A program made the position numbers and the translations under genes. 64,000 bases of DNA from Arion vulgaris (Eukaryota > Mollusca > Gastropoda > Stylommatophora > Arionidae): assembly GCA_020796225.1 (NCBI GenBank), contig CM036753.1, positions 77,055,865 through 77,119,864 on the forward strand. The letters run 5' to 3'. The notes beneath the pieces were generated by a model. That model saw nothing but the letters and a program-made list of their open reading frames with translations, made no database searches and had not been told where the DNA came from. How positions within the stretch are numbered: the stretch's first letter is position 1; the number at the start of each line of letters is the position of its first letter. This document shows positions 1 through 11,240 of this stretch, one piece after another.

Positions 1-154
1 TAGTCTTGTCAAAGACTCTGCAAAATGCTGTTCAACTGCAGCTTCAGTATCCACTGACTCTCGTAGTATGCGCTCCTGATTCTGTTTATGTTCCCACTCC
101 TGGCGTTCACGTTCAATTCGTTCTCTCTCTAACTTCTCTTTCTCCTGACGCTCC
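1..154 (-). CDS. JMJD1C: JMJD1C/KDM3-like demethylase, partial exon (coiled-coil end, RILRES box)
   Basis: This is the last exon of the gene visible in the window, and it is cut by the left edge. The acceptor is ..ttggcag at 156-155. The first base completes the codon split by the preceding exon (AG|G, Arg), so the phase agrees. It encodes 51 further codons. First comes a charged heptad-like stretch rich in E, R and K (ERQEKEKLERERIERERQ), continuing the coiled coil begun in exon 8691-6750. Then come ERILRESVD and VEQHFAESLTRL. The RILxES(I/V)D box resembles a segment of vertebrate JMJD1C located after its proline/histidine-rich region. The zinc-finger and JmjC catalytic parts would lie further downstream, outside the window. 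The VEQHF motif is discussed as a finding. Confidence 0.8.
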
Positions 155-264
155 CTGCCAACAGGTCAGACAAACATAAAGAGTTTAAGAAAAAAACAAT
201 TCCTAGATTAATTACTTCACTCATAAGGAACACTGAATCAACCAGACAAAATATAAACACTTTA

Positions 265-425
265 AAAGTGAACAATTACTTCACTGCACTGAAATTATCC
301 ATACGGCTCAGTTCTTCTGTACAGAAAATAACATGTGCCCTGCCAAAAGTATTGCACAAAATGTTAACTCTGTAGCTCCAGCAACAATTCAATGAATTGG
401 CAGAAAAAATGCACAGGTGAATGAC
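265..425 (-). repeat. tRNA-headed SINE family, degenerate copy
   Basis: On the minus strand this matches the body of the copies at 38690-38946 (-) and 9705-9935 (+). Shared blocks include a GTGCATTTTTT start, ATTGTTGC followed by GGAGCTAC, GCAATACT, and GAGCCRTATGG at the far end. The tRNA-like head is not recognisable here. The copy is diverged. Confidence 0.5.
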
Positions 426-2320
426 CCACAACTTTCAAGACAAACGGCTTGACAACTTATCCGCAGAGACATGCTAAGACAATATAACATGTCTCAGTTA
501 CAAGTGTTTACACTGTGCAAAACTACAAATTGGCTGAAATGTTGCAAGAGACGCACCTACACATCTAAGATAAACATATATTTCATGTTATCATGGAGAT
601 GATCAACTGATATATAAAGAAGTAATGGTATCTAACAAGTACACTTTTGAGTAATGTTCTTTCAGATATGTGTGTTCGGTGTCCAACAAATAACAAATAT
701 CAGTGTGTGTATATATAGCACAAAATGTATTAAAGAAACTGCAATATAGCAGCTGCTGCAGATAATTCAACAAACAATATTTATACAACATCAGTTATAA
801 GGAAGAAATAAATCATCTGATAACTGTTGTGTTTGAAATGCAACCTTGCCTGCAGTATCAGGGAGGGAAGTCGCTAATGGGGTCATGTTACTGTTGTTTT
901 CAATGACATTTGTGTACTAGAATTGCACTATCTAGGCTTTATGCAAGCCTAGTAATGATAGTGATCATAAGTTTCTGTCTGAAAAGCAAACAATCCAGTC
1001 ATAGATCCCCCCATCCCTCCCCAATCACACTTGAGTAGCACAGAGAAATACTGCTAAACAACAGGATGTTAAACAATACAGAATTTGTGGCAGAAGGTAG
1101 AACAATGAGATAGTAAACAGAACAATTTGTAGCTATCAACAATATGTTGTGTGTGATGGGGAACAGGTGTGACATCTGATGCAAAGCATACCTACCATTC
1201 TAGGAGCTTTAGATTCTAATTATTTACCATAAGTTTTTGGTTTTTCAAATACACAGTTTATTACAATAACAATTGTTCAGAGTTTAAAGCTTGCATTTTT
1301 GTTGTATTATAAAAAAGTAATGATGTCACAGTTTAACATATAATACAGCAGTGCTGTCAACGAAGGACACGTAGACATCATTTGTATAGATGTATGGTAT
1401 GATAATTGAAGCAACCAAATTTAATGGGAATCATAATTCAAAGGAATAAAGTATTTTTGAATAACAATATGGTTCAGTTTTTTTCATTTCACTTCCATAA
1501 ACTAGTTTCACGTCACACTTTAACCAACTTGTTTTCTTTGTAGCCATTCAGCTGCTTTCTAACCTATTTGCTCTTTTTCCCTAGGGAAATTGTTATGCAA
1601 TGACAGCAATGTGACTCAAATTTTTACGCAGATATTATAATACATCTGAGCTAATCTGCTTCGACAGACATGCCATCCTGTGAATCGTAAACTTTCATTG
1701 GGTGGAGCAGTGTTCATATATTAGCAAACTTATTTATTCTACTAAATTGATATTGTAATTTAAATCTGTACTAACTTATGAAAGGTGTGCAACAATTAGT
1801 ATTATGTCATTTAAAAACATGGCTGAATGTTAACAGAACTACACTTTGACTTCTGATTTGTATTATCTGTATTATTTTATTTGAAAACAAATCAGTAAAA
1901 TGTGTTATTGTCTTTTGGTTATGCATCTATTAGTGAGGAACAGAAAGTAATGTGGAACGAAATTTCTTCACTAATTATAAAATCATTAATTGGCAATATC
2001 CTGTGAATTTCACTGAACACCAGAATTCTCCCAACTTGCAGTTGACTGAGTGAATATCCAATATTCAATATGTGGTGTTAAATTGCATGCTGCATACTAA
2101 TGATTTATATACATTATCTTTTCTACACTTAAATATTCATAATTCAATCAGAATTAAGTTTTTTATCTGTTCTTATTTTTACTAATTAATGTTACTTTAT
2201 TATTATTGAATATTCGTGTTTTATTGCAATCGCCACAAGGTTGACTAGGCGCTCAAGCCTTCAGTCTAGGACTGGTTAGGCATGCTTTTCTGAGTTTTCA
2301 CAGCTATTATTTATTAAATT

Positions 2321-2367
2321 AGTAGTATACTATTAGTAGTAGTAAAAAGTAGTAGTAGTAGTAGTTA
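2321..2367 (+). repeat. (AGT)n simple repeat
   Basis: An interrupted trinucleotide tract of agt units, with a short aaaa interruption. Confidence 0.8.
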
Positions 2368-3352
2368 CATGCGCCCCAACATATAAAAACGTTGGATTGC
2401 TCGCTGCAATTGATAACATTTGACTGTGATTTCTAACAATAATTATAATTAATACATGAATGTACATACTACACACCCTGGGCTAATATCAAAAGACACA
2501 TACTCGTACTTCGCTGTATAGTATATTAAATAATAATAATATAAAACAGACAGGTGATGATTTGACCGTTACGGTTATCGGTTATCATTATCACTTTTTT
2601 TATTGCAGCAAGTTGAGCAAGTCATTGCGATCTCGTCAACTGGACGGTGTGAAATCTGGTGTGATTAGTACTACAGTATAATAACTATGTGTACCTTCTT
2701 AGGTCATACAATATCTGCCATTCGTATCCATCATATTATTGCTTATAAAATTAATATTTCAAATATAATAGTCTTTCTCTAGCAGTCGTGCTACTTGGTA
2801 TACCTATTAACGCTAGTAATACAACAGATGGTTGTGTAGTTAGTTGTGAGTCACTGTTAGTTACTACTCAAACTACTGTTAGTGTTAACACATCATTTTG
2901 AAGTTCAAATAACAACGCTACCAATAACACAAAAACGATAGCATGACTACAAGTTTGTCAACGCAGATTTAGCCACTGGTGAATATAACTTACCTTAACC
3001 GAAGAAAAGAAAATCTAGGATAACCGACTATGTTTACCGTCACCGTGTAACGCACTCTAACAAGTATCGAAATAAGATAGCACGTCCAACATGGCTGCTG
3101 ACCTACTTTGTTCGATGTTGCACTAACAAACAGTTAATACGAATTATATTGGATACGAAAAAATAAAACCAGAACCGACATCAATGTAATTAATACAAAT
3201 GAGCATCGTATATAATAGTTATAGTCATTACCGCCATTATAATATCAGAATTCCCGACTGTCAGTTCTGGCCAGCGAGTGCAAATGAGCTGGTTCTTTTG
3301 TTGGCTAAATCAATCCGTGTTTCCACATACGGGCGGAAAATCAATACCGTTT

Positions 3353-3507
3353 GTTTGTTTGTTTAGTAGGGATTAAAGCCTCTTTAAGCCGAGGCACGCC
3401 CTTTCAACCTAAGGCGAACCTTTTATTGGTTATATTAGAACGTGTAGGCCAACAAACATGAAAAATAAGAATTAACTCCTTTCGGAGAATCCAAGAATTA
3501 GTTAGAT
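3353..3507 (+). mobile_element. SINE-like element R3, copy 1, with target-site duplication
   Basis: The element starts with TTTGTTTG, contains CTCTTTAAGCCGAGGCACG and GGTTATATTAGAACGTGTAG, and ends with a TTAACTCC...GAGAATCCAAG block. It is flanked by identical 14-base copies of AATCAATACCGTTT at 3339-3352 and 3508-3521. That is the signature of target-primed insertion. Related copies lie at 12263-12417, 22335-22475 (-) and 43277-43397. It encodes no protein. It is too short to be autonomous and probably used a LINE partner. Confidence 0.75.
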
Positions 3508-3872
3508 AATCAATACCGTTTATGAAATATGACAGCTTTTATAGTATGCCTTATACTATACAGACGATTATTTATTAATTTTACAGTACAAGGGTTTTAT
3601 AATTTTACACGTTTTGAATATGTTTAAAATGTGACAAATTACAATATAAATATTGCACCAGTCTGCAATGCGCTAACTAAAGTGTGTATTCAAGATGTGT
3701 TGCAAGCAATGTTTATATAAAAACAAAATATACGTGTGTGCTTTTACGGCCCTACTGTTTGTAAATACATAATCATTCTGTGTTATACTTAAGTCTCGTA
3801 TGATATTTTGTTTATTTTATTTGTCATTAGTATGTACAGTTTATATGTTTGTCCTATCATCTAAGTTAATTG

Positions 3873-4129
3873 CCCGTGTGTGGTTACCGGGGCCCAAATT
3901 TGGGGTGTAAAGAATAGAATCACTGTTACCTGCCACGCATGACGTAAGAGGCGACTGAGGAGGTTGGAAGAAATCGGATGCATGTGTCCTAAACGTGTAG
4001 AAGGCTATGCGTTTAGGAACCTACCAAACCAATGTGCAACGTATACAGGTTCTTGGTAAAGATTAAACATATCACAAAGAGTGATTAAAATTGATTGTAA
4101 AGAACGAACGCAAAGAAGAAGAAAAAAAT
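3873..4129 (+). mobile_element. SINE-A, copy 1
   Basis: About 255 bp. It opens CCCGTGTGTGGTTACCGG, followed by CCAAATTTGGGGTGTAAAG, a central box around GTAAGAGGCGACT, AAATCGGATGCATGTG, and a 3' end CGCAAAGAAGAAG followed by a short A-rich tail. Near-identical copies are at 18318-18568 (+) and 18805-19055 (-). The central box is shared with the SINE-B copies. No clean RNA polymerase III A/B box pair is visible, so assigning it to the SINE class rests on length, repetition and the simple 3' tail. Confidence 0.7.
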
Positions 4130-4189
4130 CATATAATTTAAATAAACTTCGTACGTAATCTGTGTTGCCGAGAACTGAGTAAAGTTGCG

Positions 4190-4517
4190 CATCGGTTCTC
4201 ATGCACTTCCGAATTTCGGCCAAAATCGATGCGTGGATTGCCTGACAGTCCGTTATCTGTCATTCTTTCTTGCACTAAAACTCGTTCGCTCTTTGTTAAT
4301 CATTTCTCAGACACTCAATATTGCTTGCATATGATCTGAGCCGAATAGCGTGTTCATACTTTTGTTTTTAGACACGGTGAGGTCGTTCAGGATAAGGAAC
4401 ATTTTCAACCGTTTTAGGACATGTATCTTTTCGTCGCCAGCAAGCAAATTGGAGTTGCCCATATATTTTCTTCGTTAATGGATCAGAAACGTTGGACCAG
4501 AGAGGGAGGGGAGGGAG

Positions 4518-4556
<39 letters not shown>

Positions 4557-4740
4557 TTTATAACAGCCGTGCTGACGAGGTCCAGTCTGTAGGCTGCATT
4601 TTCACTTATGCATTTTGCTTTCGGGGTAGCAGCACAGGAACATCAGCCATTAATAGTTTTCCAGCTCCGAGCTAATCTGGTTCGACAAACAGATTGACTA
4701 TGTGGCATGACTTTACATCTACAAATTGTTTTTTGGGTGA
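4190..4740 (+). repeat. Unclassified dispersed repeat R5, copy 1, interrupted by (GA)n
   Basis: This shares ordered blocks with 30560-31150 and, more weakly, 33190-33600: a gaatttcggcc block, ctgacagtc, a tcttgcact block, gatctgagccgaa, ttttaggayatgt, and catcagccattaatagttt near the end. A (GA)n microsatellite at 4520-4553 interrupts this copy. No coding capacity is recognised. It may be the untranslated part of a LINE or an old DNA element. Confidence 0.5.
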
Positions 4741-5161
4741 GAATCGGAACCATATCTCCGGTCACTTACGGCTTTATGTCGATCTCTAGACATTAGACAC
4801 GTTGTTGAAACGATATGAGGGTCAGTTAAGGGCAGACTCTGCAGGAAATTATAAAAAAAGAAGCAGAGAAGGATATATTACATACTATGAAAGCCACTAA
4901 GCAGTAATATCAGGCAATCAATGTGATGTAATCCCAAGGGAATGAGTGGAATGTGTCACAAAGAGACTAGATATAGAGGTGGATAGTGGAAAAACTGGAA
5001 AAACAGGAAACAGCTGAAGAGCTGTTACATAGGATAGGATATGATTACATTATACAGGATAGGATTGCTTAGTGAGGGATGACGGCACAACTCTATGGTA
5101 ATTGCAAAACACACACAATTTTTATGTTCATACCTAATGACTCATAGAAATCAATTATATA

Positions 5162-5236
5162 ACTTGTTACTATATAACCCATAGATTATTCAAAATGACT
5201 TGTTACTATATATAACCCATAGATTATTCAAAATGC
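5162..5236 (+). repeat. Two-copy tandem duplication
   Basis: The unit CTTGTTACTATATA followed by ACCCATAGATTATTCAAAAT occurs twice in direct succession, with a period of about 38 bp. The second copy has one extra TA. Confidence 0.8.
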
Positions 5237-6134
5237 AGAAAATTGATTTTGTTTCAGATGAATCCATAAGTAGTGATAGTTTAAGAGTGTAAACTTGCAA
5301 GAAGTTCAAAGTCTAACATTTTAAAATATACACAAACACCCATGTGGTAAACAATCTGATTTGTTAAGCATTTAAAACCATATATGATGCTCTGTATAAA
5401 CACACAAGTGGTTGAAAGTTCTTCAAAATATAAACCAAGAAGTCATTGCAAATCCAATTTTATCATACTAACTGGTACCAATTTTGAAATGCATGTCACC
5501 ACAAACACTAAAAGAGCATTGTTCAGCACAATCTTTCTCCCGATTTTATGCTGTCAGTGCTAAACCTGGAGGCTGACATCAAACGATAGAAGAAAACTAG
5601 TCATGACAGAGATGGAAGTGTCTACGCATAATGCTGGAGTATCAAAAAGAGACCAGCTTAGAAATGAAGACTTCCTGAAAAAAGCGGGTTGTTCAACATC
5701 AATACTTAACTTCATTAAAAAAAAAAAAAATTGAATGGTTCGCTACATAAGCAGATTATCAACAGCCTCAAAAAGCAATGCTACTCCAATATAGTGGTTA
5801 CAAAGCAAAAGGTGGACCACAGAAATAACAGAGTGACACTATTTATGAAGCGAAAAAAAGTATGTTCTATAAGTTTTTTTATCATGATGTTGTGAGGCCA
5901 AAACAGGATTAGAGAAAAGAAGAGTCGGGTCATTGTGAACCCTCTAAATAAATAAACTCATAAGTCATTGTGGTATACAAATCCAGAAGTGGTTAACATC
6001 TGTTTAAACATAAACCCTGACCTTATGTACATATAAACCCGAAGTCATAACAAACCCTATGAATCCATCAGAGACAGAAAGCCCATTAATCAGTAAACCC
6101 ACAAGTGGTTGAAAAACCTTTAATCATATGAGCA

Positions 6135-6518
6135 AAATAGATGAGACTGCAGTAAAACTATTTGATTGGCATAACACGTAATTACAAAGTTACTGTAGTT
6201 TTACAAATTACAAAAACAGTGACAAAATACAGCAACGTTTCGACCAACAAGGCCTTTATCAAGCAAACGAACAACAAGAGTGACTTGATTTTTACTTGAT
6301 TTTTCATTGTTTCTCTTCTTTTCTATTTCTAGTTTTTATGTGTGTTTTTGTGCTACATTTATTTCGTTATTATTCCCAGATTTTCATTAGAAGCGTTTTT
6401 TTTTAATTTGTCACTCCTGTTCGTTTGCTTGATAAAGGTCTTGTTGGTTGAAACACTGTATTTTTTCATTGTTTTTGTAATTTGTAAAACTACAGTACTT
6501 TGTGATTACGTGTTTTGT
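6135..6518. mobile_element. Fold-back element with 14-bp target duplication and hammerhead-like boxes
   Basis: The identical 14-mers TAATCATATGAGCA at 6121-6134 and 6519-6532 flank a 384-bp unit. Arms of about 110 bp (about 6174-6286 and 6405-6513) are inverted copies of each other. Each holds a box of the form TTGATAAAGG(C/T)C, loop, GGT(C/T)GAAAC (minus strand at 6233-6262, plus strand at 6429-6456). The centre is T-rich. The non-inverted left end carries CTGCAGTAAAACTAT, and the same word in reverse (ATAGTTTTACTGCA) follows the box at 42831. This points to a common parent element. It encodes no protein. A Penelope-like or retrozyme-derived element is possible but unproven. Confidence 0.6.
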
Positions 6519-6749
6519 TAATCATATGAGCATAAACCCATACATGGCTAAAAGTCGTTTAAGTATGGAAACCTACAAGTGACTGAATGTAAAATTTTAT
6601 GTAAACATATATGGGCTCATGAGTGGTTACAAATCTCAAATATACTGTAATAAATAATAGGGAAAATATTGCTAGGGCAACTATTCTTGTGTCATATGTA
6701 TATATTAGACAATGCTAGTATATGTTTAATTAGAAAATAAAATAGTTAC

Positions 6750-8691
6750 CTTTCAAGAAGTTCTTTATGCTCCTTTTCTCTTCGATCTTGTTCTAACGTT
6801 CTCTCTCTTGCGTTCAACTTCAATTCTTTCAATTTCCCTTCTTTCATGATCTATCTGCAGCTGAATTTGTTCCCTGTGAAGTGCTGATGCTAGTTCTGAA
6901 GGCAGGAGAGTGTCTTGATTCTTTTGAAGCATATAATGAGCTGGAAGAGGAGCAGTTGGATATTTTCGTTGCCATAAGGCCTCCAAAGGTGCCAATGCCC
7001 CTGGAGCAGAGTTCAAAGTATATCCCATCAAGTGTTGCTGCTGAAGAGCTGCAAACTGATGCTGTTGCGCTCTCACAACAGCATCCATAGGATATCCATG
7101 TGGAAGAGTGAGATGATGTGATATAGACGGTGGGAGCTGGTGTGTGTTTGTGTAGGCCAATGTGCTAGGCAGTGTGCTAAGCAGGCCACGGGTCTGAAGT
7201 GTTGGTACACTAGCAAATGCCGCAGACTGTGATGATACTGATGTTCCTGAAACTGATGGGTGCACAGATGGAAAAGTTGGCTGACTCATTTTATGCTGGG
7301 TAGCTAGAATGTTTGGAACATTACTATGTACAGGATTTTTACGCATGAGCTCTGGATCACGATACGGATGCACAGCTTCACTTCTGTCAAGTACTAAAGG
7401 ACTTGTGCCAGGGCTACTCCTTACACTACGTATATCATCAAGTCGTGAACTGGGTCGCTTGTCATCTGATAAGTGGATAGACAGCTGACCATCACTAGCT
7501 CTTGAATCTGAGCGGTCTAAGACTGGTGTATTTGGATTGCTTCTTGGAACACTGGATTGGACACAGGTAAATGCACTCTGACGTTCTACAATAAAATCAT
7601 GAGACTTGGCCACAGAATTACAATCAGATTTATCACGTTCAGCTTGAAAATAAGATGCTGACAGAATCTTTGTAGCTGCTACAGCATCTAATCTTGATCT
7701 TCCATCTCCATTTATAGCAAATTTATCATTGTTTTTTCTTTTAGTTAATTGATCAGTAAGTGAATGATTCACATCAATACCTTCAGAAATGGGAGGTTCT
7801 TGAGTAGTTTGGGGTGGTGGACTGATATTGCCTCCAGCCCTTAAAATTTGCTTCTTGTAGTGCATGTCCTCGTCAGATTCTGTGTCTGAACTATTACTTA
7901 CAATAGCTATACTGTTAACCCTCTCTTTCACTTGTAGTGTTTCTCGGATAGGACAGCTTTCACGTTTTACATTCACTATGTTATTTTTATATTACTAGTC
8001 TTTATTTCTGTTTGTTTATTGTCCTCATTACTGCTGCACTTAGAAGGTTTAGAACTTTCTTTACCACTAAGTTTGACTGAACTTAGTGGAGGTGTTGAAC
8101 TTAAAACATCATTAATAAATGTACCAGCTACAGTAGAAAGTTTTGCATCACAGACAAATTTCTTCCCTTGGTTATCAGCATTCTCAGAGGTTAACAAAGC
8201 CACAGCTGGACCTGGACTTAGTATTTGCTTTTTATGAACTTTGTCTGTGCATACATTTGCTGCCACTTCTTTCCCCTCTCTGTCTATCTTTATCTTACCC
8301 CCACTCTTAATTTCTTTATTAATTCTAGTATTCAAATCTGGTGAGGAATCACCCTTATCTTGTGAATTATTGACTATATCTGAACTATCATCTAAATGGT
8401 CTTTATACTTATTCTCTTCACGATCTGGTGGTTTCTTAATTTGTGATGGTTTAGTTCTTAGTCTCGGTGGTTTAGATTTCTCTTTGTTCTGAGTATTTTT
8501 ACTGTCTGCTTCAATTCGTTTCACAACTACATTACATGTATGTTTACACACAGAAGGGCTTGTGTCATGATCATTCTCACTAGTTGATTTCTTGAGTTTT
8601 TTGCCCTGACATGCTTTCTTGGCGACTTTAGTTGGAGGATCAGGTTTCCTCTTAGGAGTCTGTTTCTGGTTATTTTTGTGCTGAGTTTGCC
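6750..8691 (-). CDS. JMJD1C: JMJD1C/KDM3-like demethylase, large middle exon (two apparent frameshifts)
   Basis: Acceptor tttgacag ends at 8692; donor GT at 6749-6748. The first part (8691-about 7985) encodes a lysine-rich basic region (KRKPDPPTKVAKK, KKLKK; likely nuclear localisation) and a polar, disordered stretch. The second part (about 7985-6809) has an acidic NSSDTESDED patch, a PYRDPEL box like the YRDPAL of vertebrate JMJD1C, a Pro/Ser/His/Gln-rich segment, a W-K-YPTAPLP segment, and then the start of a coiled coil (HREQIQLQIDHERREIER). The last part (6808-6750) continues as RTLEQDRREKEHKELLER in another frame. The frame breaks at the T-run 7984-7988 and in the CT-rich tract 6801-6809. 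Correcting one base at each (or two in the CT tract) joins all parts, and the net shift is zero, so both splice phases hold. The role is chromatin-associated, a family H3K9 demethylase-type scaffold. No catalytic residue lies in this exon. Confidence 0.85.
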
Positions 8692-9025
8692 CTGTCAAAG
8701 ACATTACAAGAAAAGCTATATCAGCATATTTTAGAGTGGTTAGTCAAAAGTTTTACATTATGAAACCAAAAAAGTCGTAAACCATTTTAGAAATGAGGGA
8801 ATTGTTGAAGGAGTTTTAACATAGATAGATTAAATATTTTGTATACACATACAGATACACGACAGACATACTGCTTAAAACCATACATTAGGGGAAAAGT
8901 AAGCGAACAAGAGAAAGACTGCGATTTAATCGGGATGGAAACAACAAACGACAATAAAAAAGTTGGCGGAATGTGCAACCTATGAATAAGGGATAGGAAA
9001 TAGGTCATAACAAACACCTACACAG

Positions 9026-9262
9026 GCTACGATTGTCCCCATCCCCTCTGTGCCCTGTGGCACCGCTGAACAAACCACAGAACATGTCCTGCAAGACTGT
9101 CCCTGTATGTCCTCCAAAGAAAAGAATGCTGGCCTACAACACAACACCACATTCAAAACTACATGGCACTAGAGATGAGCCCCAGACAACAGTCGACTTC
9201 ATCATAAGAACGCGTCTAACGGTATAATCATCAAAATAGCGATCGCAAAGTAGAAGAAGAAG
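9026..9262 (+). pseudogene. LINE fragment: C-terminal tail of a reverse-transcriptase polyprotein
   Basis: The plus-strand frame from about 9026 reads PCGTAEQTTEHVLQDCP, a Cys-containing tail typical of non-LTR retrotransposon polyproteins after the RNase H region. Sister fragments are at 48440-48645 (-) and 59960-60450 (+). A frame slip near 9125 separates it from the terminal KLHGTRDEPQTTVDFIIRTR. It ends in an (AGA)n-like 3' tail. It is a dead, 5'-truncated copy. Confidence 0.65.
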
Positions 9263-9290
9263 GGATAGGAAGTGTTAGAGAGTTACATTG

Positions 9291-9604
9291 CAGTTGAGTA
9301 CCGATGTAGAGTTGACTATCGATGTAGAGTTGACTATCGATGTAGAGTTGACTATCGATGTAGAGTTGACTATCGATGTAGAGTTGACTATCGATGTAGA
9401 GTTGACTATCGATGTAGAGTTGACTATCGATGTAGAGTTGACTATCGATGTAGAGTTGACTATCGATGTAGAGTTGACTATCGATGTAGAGTTGACTATC
9501 GATGTAGAGTTGACTATCGATGTAGAGTTGACTATCGATGTAGAGTTGACTATCGATGTAGAGTTGACTATCGATGTAGAGTTGACTATCGATGTAGAGA
9601 TAAC
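9291..9604 (+). repeat. 18-bp tandem array, about 17 units
   Basis: The unit is gatgtagagttgactatc, almost perfectly uniform. Because 18 is divisible by 3 and the unit lacks stops in two plus frames, long artificial repeat proteins (YRCRVD, TIDVEL) appear open. I do not regard them as genes. Confidence 0.95.
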
Positions 9605-9704
9605 AACTAATTAATCAATTACCAGTGCTGAATGGTGGACTTCGATTCCCCTTTTCCCAAGGATAGAAAACAACACACAACAAAACACACAATTGTAAAC
9701 GATG

Positions 9705-9935
9705 GGAGGGTGTGGTGGTGGTGTTCCCTTTGTGCTAAGCCCTTGTCTTGCAGAGTCGAACCGGGACTGCTGCCGTTCTGTTCAGGAGTGCATTTGTTTT
9801 CCAGAAACCCATAGGATTGTTGCCGGGGATACGTAGTTCGTACAATACTCTCTATATCTAGCGTGCCATTTCTCCGGAGGAGAGCCGAGCCATATGGGGT
9901 AAAACCCGCTGCAATGAAGTCAATCCTTCGGCTTA
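9705..9935 (+). mobile_element. tRNA-headed SINE family, plus-strand copy
   Basis: The head resembles a tRNA (a TGTGCTAAGCCC A-box-like stretch, then AGTCGAACCGGGAC, which is B-box-like). The body follows, with GTGCATTTG, AGGATTGTTGCCGGGGATAC, GTACAATACT, GCGTGCCATTTCTCCGGAG, GAGCCATATGGGG and TTAAAAACCC. It matches 38690-38946 (-) block by block. Confidence 0.7.
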
Positions 9936-11084
9936 AAAACCCATTTAAAACACAATTGTAAACACAACTAGACACGCGAGATAGCATAATAAAGCAATGT
10001 TAAGAGAGTCTCCGATGACTAGTCCAGGATGTGAGATCAGATTTTGTACGGTTAAAACAAAGAAGCTATTTGCTGCCTCTCACACAAAGATCTGTGTTAT
10101 TAGTTGCAGACCTGAGTTCTGTCTAGCACGAGCTCGGCACTCACTTTCTCTCTCTCTCATTCTCTAGAAAAAAAAGAGAGTGAACTAACTGGTAGTTATC
10201 GCGTGATAAGAAACACGTGTGATAGATATAGCAAGAGATAGACTACAACAAAGATTAGAAATCCACAGTGCTGTTGGAGATGATGGAACTGAAACAGAAG
10301 TGTAAGCACGCTACAAATTTTCTTTCGTTCCCACTCCTCCCTTCCTCCAATCCTTCACGTCTCGCACATTCTCCCAGTTTACTGCAGGCCTAGGCAGCGG
10401 TGGGAATATTTCTTTTTTTTTTTGCTTCGGGCAACAAGGTTTCTCTATCAGAGTTTGCGCAAGCGAATCGAAACACACTACCCAATTCCTTTCCTTGATT
10501 TCCCCATTCGAATGATAGATATTTTTAGCCTGGCGTGTAGGTGTTGTAATCTCGTTTACAGATAAACATACCAAGAGCATACTCATGGTAAATTGTACGT
10601 CGAGACATATTGCATTTTATCACGGTATACATACATTGGAAAGGGGGAGAAGAGAAGAGAGAGAGGAGGAGGGGTTCCAAGAAAAGGGATCGGACCCAAA
10701 GTGTGTAGTATGGTTTGTGTTTGACATTGATAAGAAAACTCTTAGGGAAACATTTTATACTTTGGCAGCAGTCTGAAATAAGCAACTGTTTTTTCATCTT
10801 GTCTTTATTCTGCGTCATATTTCAAACATGTTGACGAACTGATTATTACCAATAGCTGGTTGTGTTATGAAAAGCGTAAGCGCTCGTCTACAAGGCTAGG
10901 CAATAGATCTCATAAGAAGTAAGGTTGTGGTTCGAATACTGTGTTTGGTAAAGTGCTTGTTCCGGAGTTCCTTAATACTTGTTTATTGTCTAAGTATTTA
11001 CCATATTCATTAACGTCACTGCTTCCTATGGGGCTCTTATTCACTTGTATCTGGCTAATTGTTATATTATCTACCGCTCTGATG

Positions 11085-11240
11085 TCATGAAGGACAGTAA
11101 TTACATCAGCAGTCATGAAGGATAATAATTACATCAACAGTAATGAAGGATAATATCAACAGCAATGAAAGATAATAATTACATCAGCAGCAACGAAGGA
11201 CGATAATTACATCAGCAGTAATGAAAGACAGTAATTCTAT
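11085..11240 (+). repeat. Imperfect ~27-bp tandem repeat, about 5 units
   Basis: The unit is built from catcagcagtaatgaaggataataatta, with base changes and one shortened copy. Confidence 0.75.

Larger units (their letters stand above)
155..6749 (-). other. Intron of the JMJD1C-like gene, 6.6 kb
   Basis: Donor GT at 6749-6748 (gtaact), acceptor AG at 156-155. Intron phase is 2 on both sides. It contains a degenerate tRNA-SINE, an (AGT)n tract, a SINE-like element with target duplications, a SINE-A copy, an unclassified long repeat, a 2-copy duplication and a fold-back element, all listed separately. In 430-2320 and 2370-3330 I see only AT-rich sequence with stop-dense reading frames. The short open frames at 603-791 and 999-1184 have no recognisable product. 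Confidence 0.75.

Noticed and set aside
7976..8704. Separate 242-codon gene beginning at the ATG at 8704
   Set aside because: The ATG lies 5' of a good acceptor (8692), and the phase of the upstream exon fits. The frame is part of the large JMJD1C-like exon, not an independent gene.
9272..9614. Two overlapping plus-strand repeat proteins (YRCRVD and TIDVEL)
   Set aside because: Both come from the same 18-bp array read in different frames. There is no start context or homology.
10865..10945. Possible tRNA gene (TGGTTCGAATACT B-box-like)
   Set aside because: No pairing acceptor or anticodon arms. At most a worn tRNA-SINE head.
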